DNA from: Glebionis coronaria
Lineage: Eukaryota > Streptophyta > Magnoliopsida > Asterales > Asteraceae
Direction: 5' to 3'
Length of the DNA: 64,000 bases
NCBI GenBank assembly: GCA_025667525.1
Contig: CM046877.1
Coordinates: forward strand, 262,109,706 to 262,173,705
Both the position numbers and the translations under genes were made by a program. Of this stretch, positions 12,101 to 22,934 are shown one piece after another. The stretch's first letter is position 1. Every line of letters begins with the position of its first letter. The notes under the pieces are model-generated. The model did not search any database and had not been told where the DNA came from. It saw only the letters and a list, made by a program, of their open reading frames with translations.

Positions 12101-12669
12101 GTGATGACTGGGTTGTGGTGGTGATGTGTCGAATTTTGGTTGGCTGGTGGAGTTTGTGTGCTTGATGATTTTGGTCCCTGAAATCCCTTGAACTTGTCAT
12201 TTGGATTTAAACATGTAATAACCTGTTTTCCCTTGTTATTAACATTGACCAAGTTGTCAAATATGGCACATGTATTTTACCAACTTTTAAACAAGGACCA
12301 TTCATGTAAAAAAACATTCTTGAAGGGCTTCTTTTGACAAGTCTTGATACTTGAGGGATCTTTCTTGTATAACTTCATTCATGGAGGGCTAATGTTGACA
12401 AATCTCCAAAGATGAGGGACCAAACTTGTATAATCTTCAAACTTCAAGGACTTGATAGGAAAATCATGATTCGGGTTCGGTTCTTTGTGCGGTTTCGTTT
12501 CCCGTGTTCGTTTTTGCTTGATTCTTGTAATCTTTTGGCGAATTCACGATATCCGTACCTAAAATACACAATGAACAAACACAGGCATATTTTTGGGTAT
12601 TTTGATGATTTTTTAAGCGTTTTAAGCCCGATTTTGATGATGAGACTATGTATAATTACAGTCTCATCA
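9103..12669 (-). repeat. 5' LTR of G0 (about 3.57 kb)
   Basis: It is bounded on the minus strand by TGATGAGACT at 12669 and CGACTATCA at 9103, three bases from the priming site. The second LTR is missing, so the length cannot be checked within the window and a nested insertion cannot be excluded. It is very AT-rich from 9370 to 10080 and contains perfect hairpins at 10184-10206, 10285-10308 and 11043-11069, plus a 10-bp inverted repeat at its outer tip (12638-12669). I see no credible gene in it. Confidence 0.7.
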
Positions 12670-13873
12670 CTATGCTTCCTGCATGGGCTTTATTGTCTAT
12701 CAAATGGATGTGAAGAGTGCTTTTCTTTATGGCACAATTGTAGAAGAGGTTTATGTCATGCAGCCTCCTGGTTTTGAAGATTCAGAACATCCAGACAAGG
12801 TATATAGAGTCAAGAAATCTATGTATGGACTTCATCAAGCCCCAAGAGCATGGTATGGCACATTGTCTACCTATCTGGTGGAAAATGGATTCAAAAGGGG
12901 CACCATAGACCAGACCTTATTTACAAAGAAGAATGCTAAGGATTTCTTACTTGTTCAGGTTTATGTAGATGATATCATCTTTGGCTCATCAAGCCCAAAG
13001 ATGAGTGAAGATTTTTCCAAGCTCATGACAGACAAATTCAAGATGAGTGCAATGGGGGAGATGAACTTCTTTCTAGGGTTACAAGTTCAACAGAAAGAAG
13101 ATGGTATCTTTATCTCTTAGGATAAATATGTAGCAGAAATCTTGAAGAAGTTTGGCTTTTCTCCACATGAGAAAAGGGCTAGTAATCCTATGGATAGAGA
13201 ACTCCCTTCGGGAAAAGTTGGAGATGGGAATGATGTGGATGTCAGGCACTATAGATCAATGATTGGTTCATTGATGTATCTCACAGCCTCAATACCTGAC
13301 ATTATGTTTGCTGTGTGTGCATGTGCACGCCATCAAGTGACTCCCAAAGAGTGTCATCTTCATGTTGTCAAGAGAATCTTTAGGTACCTTAGATGTTATC
13401 CAGACCTGGGATTATGGTATCCAAAAGATTCACCATTGGAGCTTATTGCATATTCAGACAGTGACTATGGTGGTGAAAAAGTTGATAGAAAATCCACAAC
13501 TGGTGGATGTCAGTTTCTTAGGAGTAGGTTGATATCTTGGCAATGCAAGAAACAAACAGTGGTGGCCAATTCTACAACTGAAGCAGAGTATGTTGCAGCA
13601 GCAGCTTGTTGTGGACAAGTCTTATGGATTCAGAACCAGCTGTTGGATTATGGGTATAATTTCATGCATACCAAGATTTTTGTGGACAATAACAGTACTT
13701 TATGCATTATTAAAAATCTTGTACATCATTCTAAAACAAAACACATAGAAATTAGACATCATTTTATAAGAGATTGTTTTGAAAAGGATTTAATACAACC
13801 AGATAGGGTTGACACAGAAGAAAATGTGTCTGATTTATTAACTAAACCTTTTGATACTAGAAGGTTTCAATAA
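12670..13873 (+). pseudogene. pol: Copia reverse transcriptase and RNase H (C1)
   Basis: This continues the RT interrupted at 4379. It reads YASCMGFIVYQMDVKSAF, the YVDD catalytic motif at 12962-12973, then FFLGLQVQQ. An in-frame TAG at 13118-13120 falls where related elements keep an open codon (GIFIS stop DKYVAEIL). The same frame then gives the connection region and RNase H: AYSDSDYGG, STTGGCQFL, STTEAEYVAAAACC, FVDNNST, KHIEIRHHFIRD, and ends at TAA 13872. Family knowledge: these domains copy element RNA into DNA and remove the RNA. The TAG plus the G0 insertion make this copy non-functional. Confidence 0.92.
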
Positions 13874-15093
13874 TTGGTAACAAGTATTGGAATGATCAAT
13901 CTTACTTAATATTTGTTTTGGGATCTTTTTGTAAAAGTAGGTACAGGATATGCATTGTTATTGGTCTATTTGTGATGTTAGATTTTCCACTTTATTTGTC
14001 TAACGCTGAAAAAGGTTATCTTAACGCTGATAAGTGTTATCGTGACGTTGTCAACAACATGTTAGTTTTGTGGTTTTTGATCTAAGTGTGCAGGCGTTGT
14101 TAGCATTGTACCATTGGATACAGAGTTGCTTATGGATCCTTGGAGAATCATTGGAGCGTGTATCAATTTATGGATGATGGTTGGAATATTTATATTCCTA
14201 TCTTGACATAAATTTTTATTTACATGCATATTATTTGGCAACCTATGTATCACAGTTTAAGGGGAGGTTTTAGGAACCTTTAGGACTTTTGGGTATTCAT
14301 ATAATGCTCTTATCACAATTCTAGATTGTGTCCACAGGTGAGTATGAGTTAGTTTTCTATCTCATGAGGCACTGTAGCATGCAAAGTTGATATACTATGC
14401 ATGCTGCCAAGACCTTTTTGGCCTAGAATTGGATGTGGTCTGTTGGGAGACTTGGGCATGATTTATATTGGGTTTACCTGGGAGTTATAAGGGATTTTAT
14501 GAGATAACTTAATTGTTAAGAATTTTGGTTAGCAAGGGACACTAGAGGACTGTTATGTCTATCTTGCATAAGCAAGTGTGCATAACTGGACAGTGCTTGC
14601 CGCCCTATAATAATCTTCAGTTTATAGGTTATCTTCACTAGGATAAATTATTTTGTTAAGGTCCTTTTTCATTTTTATTACTTTTATTTTTGGACGCTGA
14701 CAAATATTTTTCCAAGCGTTGTTATGACCAATTTAGACGTTGACATGGCTTTTCCACACGTTGACAAGAATATAGTCGTTGGGCGTTGATGGGTTATTTT
14801 TGACCGTTTACACTCATTGGGACATACCCAGTTGCTATTTTTGACGAATTTTGGAGCCGTAATTTTGGGAGTAGATAACTTTTAATTAATGCACAAGATA
14901 ACTTATTTTCTTTTCAATATTTTCATCATTATATTTTGAAAATACTTGCCTTATTTTTGACCAATCACCTTTGCCTATCTCTCCTATATATTTGGCTCCT
15001 ATTTTTAAAAAGGGTTCTCTCATATTCTTGTCTAACACTTTTTCTCCTATAATTCATCTTTCATTCATCTTTCACAAACAGCTTTCTTCAACA
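13874..15093 (+). other. C1 spacer between RNase H and extra ORF
   Basis: About 1.2 kb without a supported gene. It contains several copies of the AACGCTGA or ACGTTGACA motif (near 14000-14050 and 14690-14790) that recurs through C1 and C2. It also has a polypurine tract-like AAGGGGAGG near 14260-14270 and a probable leader of the extra ORF. Confidence 0.6.
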
Positions 15094-15484
15094 ATGGCAC
15101 CAAAGTTTAAACCAAGTGACTTGGTATTGGGATTCAGGAGTCAGCACAATATGATTGCTTATTTGGAGGCTGATGATACTTTGTCTCCACAATACACTCA
15201 GATGGTGGTGTATTTGAATGCATATCCTCTTAGGTATGCACTTTCTCATGCTCCTCTCATCCCTGTCACTCATATTAAACAGTTTTGGAACACTGTCAGT
15301 TCCTCAACGCTTAATAATGTGACTACATTAACAGCTATTGTTCATGGGCGTACTTGGGTGGTTACTGAAGCCTTGGTTCGCCAGGCTTTACATCTTAATG
15401 ATGCATATGGTATAACCACTCTTCCCATTAATGAGATAGAACAAGGACTTCGGGCTTTGGGGTATCCTTTCCCTGGTGAGGGTA
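15094..15484 (+). pseudogene. C1 extra ORF, N-terminal part, cut by G1
   Basis: The ATG at 15094 starts MAPKFKPSDLVLGF, followed by NAYPLRYALSHAPLIPVTHIKQFW, a strongly patterned domain that I recall as common in Asteraceae Copia-associated ORFs (not checked by search). The frame is intact up to GGTA at 15484, where the G1 LTR begins. After G1 and the second copy of the 5-bp duplication, the same frame resumes at 26419 with TLNKYHKQEF. The function of this domain is unknown. It lies downstream of RNase H, the place where env-like or other extra ORFs sit in some Copia lineages. Confidence 0.82.
15480..15484 (+). other. target site duplication of G1, left copy (GGGTA)
   Basis: GGGTA immediately precedes the G1 5' LTR and is repeated at 26419-26423 immediately after the 3' LTR. 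Removing G1 and one copy restores the reading frame of the C1 extra ORF. Confidence 0.95.
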
Positions 15485-17041
15485 TGATAGGTGTGTAAAC
15501 ACCCATCCTTTTACCACTTAATTCGGGCTAAAACGAGACCAAAACACGTATTTAATATCATTTGTTTGGAATTATGCGTGGTTTTTGTGTTTATTGTGTT
15601 TTCAGAGCCAACCGGATGAATATTGAAGAAAACATGGGATTGCACAGGTTTTACTGAAGAAAAAGACTCAAGATAAAGTCTATTGTCCAAGAGACGCAAA
15701 AGATTTGAAGTCACTGGGCCTATTCGAAGATTTATCGAAGAAAAGGACCAAAGATGGAAGATTTATATAAGTCGAAGAAACTCAAGTCTATTAAACGAAG
15801 AAATTAAAAGACGAGTTGAATTTAATCGACGACAAATCCCGAATCAGAATCGAAAACGGAAACTTTTCTGAAAAGACGAAAAGACAAGAAGAACGGGAGA
15901 AAGCCCACTCACCAACCAAAGGACAAGGCTATAAATAGCCTTCCCCTCACACATTTTAGTTAATTTTTTTCTTCCTCCCCACTCTTTCTCCTGGTTCGTA
16001 GAACACCATCACCACTAGGGTGATTGGTGATTTTTATCTTTAGTTCTTTAATCTTGTAATTTTAATCGTTGTTTCATCTTGTCAAAACATCAATCATTCA
16101 ATACTAAGTTCTTGTTTAATCTTCCATTCATCTTGTTCATCATCATCTTTATCTTCAAGTTTTTAAGTTTTTATTTTCTTGATTTGATCTTCAAAAGTTG
16201 TTTGGATTTGTGTTTTTATTAGTGGGATTTGTTGCTTATATTGTCTAAATGATTTGTGTTTAAATTGGTAAAACCTTTTTAAGTATTTGATTTGATTTTG
16301 ATTAATTTAGTGTTCCGTGTTCTTCGCTAAAACTGCTACTGTATCTGGGTTCCAAATCTTCCGAACCAACAAAAAAGTTCCGAATGAAGTCTTCATTCGG
16401 AAACTTCCGAATCAGGCATTAAGTTCCGAATCAGTTACTTCCGCATCATTGAGTTCCGAATCAACCCTTTCATTCGGAAACTTCCGAATCATTCATTAGG
16501 TTCCGAACCAAGCCCTTCATTCGGAAGTTTTAAAACTTCCGAACCAGTGACTTCCGGACCAAGCAAAAGTTCCGGATCAAGCTCAGACTTCCGAACCAAG
16601 CACCTTCATCCGGAAGGTTCCGAATCAGCCATTAAGTTCCGGATGAGTAAGTTCCGGATGGGAAAGTTCCGGATGAGTGAATAGTACCTTCCGAATCAGA
16701 TAGTTCCGAATCAAGGTTTAAAGTTCTGAATCAGTTATTTTTTTTGGTATTTTAAAGTTACTGTTTTACTGTTGTTGTTTTACTATTTCTCTACTCATAT
16801 TTCACAATTTACATTTTAACTTTAATTTTAATTTGAACTTTAAATTTTAAACCAAGTCTTAGTTAATTATAATTAAAGTAATTGTTTTTGACTTAAACTT
16901 TCATTTCCACTTTTTATTAGATTAGAAAACCCAACCCCTTTATTTAGTAACCAAGAACAATCATTCCACTTAAGACCTAGATCAATTCGAGAGGATATCG
17001 AGAGAACTTTAATCTGAACCCATTGCAAAAACCGTGTATCA
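15485..17041 (+). repeat. 5' LTR of G1 (1557 bp)
   Basis: Starts TGATAGGTGTGTAAACACC and ends GTGTATCA next to the priming site. The first 380 bases or so match the G2 LTR closely. The rest, including the core promoter, does not. Positions 16355-16740 hold an array of TTCCGAATCA and TTCCGGATGA units in direct and inverted orientation. Confidence 0.95.
15925..15942 (+). promoter_or_regulatory. TATA box of G1 LTR inside a palindrome
   Basis: AAGGCTATAAATAGCCTT: an 8-bp inverted repeat with a consensus TATAAATA at its centre. It is the most likely core promoter of the LTR; the 3' LTR has the same sequence at 25302-25319. Transcription would start about 30 bases downstream (inferred). Confidence 0.75.
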
Positions 17042-17043
17042 AA

Positions 17044-17059
17044 TGGCGCCGCTGCCGGC
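17044..17059 (+). other. primer-binding site of G1 (Asp tRNA type)
   Basis: TGGCGCCGCTGCCGGC lies two bases after the LTR. It is close to the complement of the 3' end of plant aspartate tRNA, as in Athila elements. Confidence 0.92.
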
Positions 17060-17254
17060 TCTTCTCGTTAAGATCAAAAGTTTTTTGTGAGAAATTGGAT
17101 TTTGGGATCCGTTCCCCGTGAACGTTACTTTTTCAAGAAAATCTTCAAAAACAACTAAAAAATATAAAATTTTCAAAAATCCTAAAAATTAAAAAACAAT
17201 AAAAACCAAAAATATTTTTGCTTTGTTTTTCTTTGTTCGTTCTTTTGCAGGTGT

Positions 17255-20200
17255 ATGCGCACTCGATCCACGTCATATCAAGAGCCCGAGCCTCTCGATA
17301 ACTTAGACATGGCTGGTGTACAAAACAACAATAACATACCACCTCCGAACAACAATAATAACAACAACAACCCGCCTTTCAACAACATGAATAACAACAA
17401 CAATGAGCACCTTCCGGATAATCGCCCAATGATTGAATTGCTGCAAGCTCATGTCGATGGCAATACGGATCCAATTGTTATACCACCAATTGCCGCCAAC
17501 AATTTCGAGCTCAAGTCAGGCTTTATCCAGATGGTCTCAGCTCAACCGTTCTTGGGACGAACCATTGATGACCCACACGACCATATCAAGAGATTTCTAC
17601 AACTCACCAACACGGTCAAGTTCAATGGAGTTCCACAAGAAGTGATAAGGTTACAACTTTTTCCCTTTTCTTTAGAGGGACAAGCCCGACATTGGCTTGC
17701 TAAGGAACCGCCACAGAGTATTCTCTCGTGGACGGATTTGGAAACAAAGTTCATCAACTACTTTTTTCCACCCTCTCGTACTACCGCTTTGCGGAATGAG
17801 ATTATAAACTTTGAACAAAAGTACGATGAGTCATTCAGTGAATCTTGGGATCGTTTTAAAGATCTTTTAAGAAAATGCCCACAACATGGTTTTACCAAAG
17901 TACATCAAATAAATACTTTTTACAATGGTTTAAGCATGAGTGACCAAGATTCACTGAATAGTGCCTCAGGGGGTAATTTATTGGCTAAGACTTCCAATGC
18001 TGCTTGGGACATCATTGAGAACAAATCTCGTGTGCAAACCAAGAGTGTTAGGACCAATGTTGCTAGTGCTAGCACTAATGACAGCGACAAGCGATTAGAC
18101 AAAATCACCACGCTTCTTGAATCGCTTGTCACCCACACCGTCAGCAACAACAACAGCAACAACGCCAAAAATGCACAAGTGAACGCTGTCAGCCAACCTT
18201 GTGAGATATGCGGTGGTCCCCACTCCTACACAACTTGTACCGCCACCCAAGATTACCCTGCTGAGAATGTGAATGCGGCATATGGCACCTACCAACAACC
18301 TGCTCATCAAGCTAGACCTCAAGGTGACCGTAACTTGCTTAGCTACCGCAGCAACAACTATCTTTCACCACCTGGCTTTCCTCCTACCAACCCAAACCAA
18401 CAACAAAACCTTAACCGCCCTCCTCCACAACAACAACAACCTCGACAACCATACATCCCACCTCACAAGCAGCAACAACCGCCTCAACGTAACAATCAAA
18501 TCTACCAACAACCTGCTTACCAACCACCTGCATACAATGCTCCTTCCAACCAAACCACCACTGCTTTACACCAAGAGGTCGCAACCTACATGAGAACCAA
18601 TGATGTGATTGTGGGAAATCTCCAAGAGGAAGTGCGCAATTTGAAGGCAGACTTGGTCAAGCAAGGAAATGATTTGAGAGCTGACATGAGAAACACGTTG
18701 GATAGCCAGACTAATGATCTGAGGAACATGATGGCTAGTTTTTTCCAAAGTAGTCAACCCTCTTCTTCGGGTACTCTTCCGAGTAACACCGTTGCGAACC
18801 CAAGAGGGGAGATGAAAGCAATCACTACTCGAAGTGGTAAAGGTACCAAGGAACCCGAGCTTCCTATACCTCCACCGGTGGTTGTGACTAAGGAGAACGA
18901 GTCGCCTGCTCCCATTCCTCATCCTTCTCCTTCCCCAATTTCTCCACCTCTTCTTTCTACCCCTCCTCCACCCGTGGTTGTGAGTGATCCTATACTCCCA
19001 AAGCCTTCCTCTTCTTCCAATATACCTTATCCTTCTAGGTTGAGGAAAGAGAAGCAAAAGAGCAAGGATGATATTCAGGTTTCTAACTTTCTTAAAATGT
19101 TTAAACAACTGAATTTCAATATCTCCTTCGCTGAGGCTCTCGCTCACATGCCCAAATACGCCAAAATGTTTAAAGACCTTCTGAGCGACAAGGAAAAGCT
19201 CCTCGACATTGCCAACACCCAACTTAATGAGAACTGCTCTGCAGTGCTCTTAAGGAAATTGCCAACCAAGCTTGGTGATCCGGGTCGTTTTCTTATCCCT
19301 TGCAATTTCCCGGGAGTAGAGAATTGCATGGCCCTAGTCGATCTAGGTGCCAGTATTAATCTCATGCCTCTAAGTGTTTGGAAGCAATTATCTCTCCCTG
19401 AGCTAGTCCCCACTAAAATGACTTTGGAATTGGCCAACCGTACGGTTGCTTATCCAGTGGGGATAGCCGAAGATGTCATTGTAGGAGTCGACAAATTCAC
19501 CTTCCCTGCTGATTTTGTTGTCGTCGACTACGAGATGGACCCCCGTGTGCCACTTATTGTTGGTCGTCCATTCTTGAGGACCGGTCGCACTCTCATTGAT
19601 GTTGAAGCCGGTGAGCTTATCATGAGAGTGGGTGACGACAAAGTAGTCTTCAACATGGGAAAGTTGTCTAAACAGCCTTATTCATATGAGAGCGTTAATT
19701 GTATTGACGTTCTTGATGAGGCTTGTGAAGAACACTTTAATGATGCTTGCAAAAGTATTCCTACCTCTCTTCCCAATGTTGAGACCGTGTCCTCCATTGA
19801 TTCATCATTGTCTCTACTTGGAGATAGTGATTTATTCTGGAACAATCTTGAAGATACCATGGGAGATGTGAATTTAGCTACTAATGATTCTCCCACCGAG
19901 GGGGATGAAGATATGAGTTTCTTTGACAATCTTCTCACCGAAGACAAACCTTCACCTCTATCTCCCACGGTCATTGCTATCGATACTCCGACTATGAAAA
20001 CGCCTCCCGTCGAAAATCCTCCGGATTTGGAACTTAAGGAGTTGCCGCCACATCTCGAGTACGTGTTCCTTGACGACAACAAGAAATCACCTGTCATTAT
20101 TGCAAAGGATTTGAAAGATGCAGAGAAGACTCGCCTCGTTGCCGTGCTGAAAGCTCATAAGAAGGCTATTGCTTGGAAAATCTCGGATATTCGTGGAATT

Positions 20201-21529
20201 GATCCTCACTTCTGCACGCACAAAATTCTCATGGAGGACGACTTCAAACCCACTATTCAAAGCCAACGAAGGGTGAATCCAAAAATACATGAAGTCATCA
20301 AAACAGAGGTTATCAAACTTCTTGATGCGGGTATGATTTACCCTATTTCGGATTCACCGTGGGTTAGTCCAATCCAGTGTGTGCCCAAGAAGGGCGGAAT
20401 AACCGTTGTTCCCAATGAACACAACGAGTTGATTCCCACTCGTCTCGTTACTGGGTGGAGAGTTTGTATAGACTACCGCAAACTCAATGATGCCACGAGA
20501 AAGGATCATTTCCCTCTACCTTTCATGGACCAAATGCTTGAACGATTAGCCGGTAATGAATATTACTGCTTTCTCGATGGTTTTTCGGGTTATTTTCAAA
20601 TACCCATCGATCCCCAAGATCAAGAGAAGACTACATTCACTTGTCCCTACGGCACTTTCGCTTACAAAAGAATGCCTTTTGGCTTATGTAATGCGCCCGG
20701 GACTTTCCAAAGGTGCATGTTAGCTATCTTCCATGACATGGTTGAACAAACCATGGAAGTCTTCATGGATGATTTCTCGGTCTTCGGGGATTCCTTCTCT
20801 GCTTGCCTTGCCAATTTAGAACGTATGCTAAAGCGGTGCGAAGACACTCGCCTTGTTCTAAATTGGGAAAAATGCCATTTTATGGTAAAAGAAGGCGTCG
20901 TGCTTGGACATAAGATTTCGAAAGCCGGTCTTGAAGTAGACCGTGCTAAAGTTGATGTTATAGCAAAGTTACCTCCACCTTCCACTGTGAAGGGTGTGAG
21001 AAGTTTCTTGGGTCATGCGGGCTTCTACCGCCGATTTATCAAAGACTTTTCTCAAATCGCTCGCCCGATGACCCACCTCTTGGAAAAAGATACTCCTTTT
21101 ATCTTCTCCAAAGAGTGTCTTGAAGCGTTCAACTCGCTTAAGGATAAGCTCACTAAGGCACCCGTCTTGGTTACCCCTAATTGGGAGCTGCCCTTTGAGT
21201 TGATGTGCGATGCTAGCGATTTTGCTATTGGAGCGGTTCTTGGACAAAGAGTGAACAAACACTTCCAACTGATCCATTACGCTAGCAAGACAATGACGGG
21301 GGCACAATTGCATTATACGACAACCGAAAAAGAGCTTTTAGCTGTTGTCTATGCTTTTGAGAAATTCCGCCCCTATCTTGTCCTTTCCACCACCATTGTG
21401 TACACCGATCATTCCGCGTTGAAGTACTTGTTGACAAAGCAAGATTCCAAACCAAGACTTCTTCGCTGGGTTTTGCTGCTCCAGGAATTTAAAATCGACA
21501 TCCGCGATAAAAAAGGAGCAGAAACCTAG
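17255..21529 (+). pseudogene. gag-pol: Athila-type gag-protease-RT-RNase H polyprotein (G1), frameshifted before integrase
   Basis: The ATG at 17255 opens 1424 codons. An Asn-rich stretch (residues 24-50) precedes the gag domain (about 100-230, FSLEGQARHWLAKEPP and TTALRNEIINFEQ). A CCHC-like knuckle CEICGGPHSYTTC starts at residue 316, followed by a Gln/Pro-rich region. The protease motif DLGAS is at residue 696. RT carries GWRVCIDYRKLN, MPFGLCNAPGTFQRC and the catalytic FMDD at 1170-1173. RNase H has CDASDFAIG (Asp 1319), [19 protein letters not shown] and TDHSALKYL. The frame closes early after KKGAE because one A present in G2 (GCTGAAAACCTAGC) is missing here. RT lacks no visible key residue. 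Confidence 0.93.
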
Positions 21530-22934
21530 CCGCGGACCATCTTAGTAGACTTGAGGATCCATACCAAGGGGATCATCCGACCAAAGAAATCAATGATTCT
21601 TTTCCCTTGGAGACCTTAATGTCTATAAACTCGAAGCCGAATGAAACCCCGTGGTTTGCGGACTTTGCAAACTACTTGGCGGGTGGAATTCTCAAGGAAG
21701 GGTTGACGTCCCAACAAAAGAAGAAGTTTTTCACCGACATTAAGACTTACTTTTGGGACGACCCTTACCTATTCAAACAATGTGCTGATCTGATAATTCG
21801 CCGATGTGTTGATGGACCGGCAGCGTCGGACATCCTTGATGCTTGCCACAAAGGACCCACCGGTGGTCACTTTGGTCCCAACTACACCGCAAAGAAAGTG
21901 TTTGATTCGGGATTTTATTGGCCCTCCATATATCGTGATGCTCACAATATGGTTAAGCGATGTGATGTTTGCCAAAAGCAAGGCAAAATCACACATAAAG
22001 ACGAGATGCCTCAGAATTTCATTAAGAATGTGAAATTTTTGATGTTTGGGGTATCGACTTTATGGGGCCATTCCCTTCGTCTAAAGGAAACAAATACATC
22101 CTTGTAGCCGTTGACTACGTTTCGAAGTGGGTTGAAGCCAAAGCTTTGCCTACTAATGACGCAAGGGTGGTTTGTAACTTTTTGAAAGCTCTATTCGCTA
22201 GATTCGGTGTGCCTCGTGCCATTATTAGTGATCGTGGGACTCATTTCTGCAATGACCAATTTGCTCGAGTCATGGCTAAGTACGGTGTAAATCATCGTCT
22301 TTCCACAGCCTACCACCCACAAACTAATGGCCAGGCTGAAATATCCAACCGTGGGCTGAAGCGAATTCTTGAAAGGACCGTGGGAGAGCATCGTGCCTCA
22401 TGGGCTGATAAATTGGATGATGCTTTGTGGGCTTTCCGTACTGCTTACAAGACCCCGATCGGCTGTACGCCTTATCGTCTTGTGTACGGGAAAGCGTGCC
22501 ACCTCCCCATTGAGTTGGAGCACAAGGCTTATTGGGCCTTGAATTGGGCTAATTTTGATATTAACAAAGCCGGTGACCTACGCAAGATCCAACTCAATGA
22601 GCTCAATGAACTCCGTAATGAGGCTTATGAAAATTCTTTGATCTATAAGGAAAGAACTAAGCTCATTCACGACTCCAAGATCAAAAACCGAGAGTTCCAT
22701 ATTGGAGACAAAGTCTTACTTTTTAACTCTCGGTTGAAAATCTTTTCGGGAAAGCTCAAATCTCGTTGGTCCGGCCCATTCACCATTGCCCAAATTTTTC
22801 CATATGGTACTCTCGAGCTCGCTCAACCTGATGGACCAAATTTTAAGGTGAATGGCCAACGAGTGAAGTTGTACTTTGGTGAGGACACCTCTAAGGAGGT
22901 GATTCCATCCCTCACCACGTTCCCCATGAACTAA
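21530..22934 (+). pseudogene. pol: Athila-type integrase (G1), one further frameshift
   Basis: The shifted frame continues through LSRLEDPY, then the zinc-binding region ([10 protein letters not shown] ... CDVCQ) at about 21847-21975. A second single-base deletion near 22024 (TTCATTAAGAATG against TTCATTCAAGAATG in G2) shifts the frame again. The catalytic core then reads [27 protein letters not shown] and [13 protein letters not shown], giving the D, D and E residues, and the C-terminal part ends FPMN at TAA 22934. Integrase joins element DNA to the chromosome; this copy cannot make it as one chain with RT. Confidence 0.9.

Larger units (their letters stand above)
4380..12669 (-). mobile_element. 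Non-autonomous Athila-like LTR element G0 (one LTR only)
   Basis: On the minus strand the order is a 3.57-kb LTR (12669-9103), an Asp-tRNA type priming site (9085-9099), a leader, a frame of about 670 codons (8228-6216), a long 3' untranslated region and a polypurine tract (4380-4391). There is no reverse transcriptase, integrase or protease. The priming site, a 3' hairpin and the polypurine tract match Athila copies G1 and G2. The right flank begins CTATGCTT of the C1 RT gene. At the left the element stops at the polypurine tract with no 3' LTR, so no target duplication can be seen. It may have been mobilised in trans by an Athila-type element. Confidence 0.78.

Noticed and set aside
9103..12669. 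Host gene within the long G0 LTR (frames near 11635-12200 and 12412-12777)
   Set aside because: Short, unsupported frames in AT-rich DNA without recognisable domains. The frame at 12412-12777 runs into the C1 RT sequence in the wrong frame.
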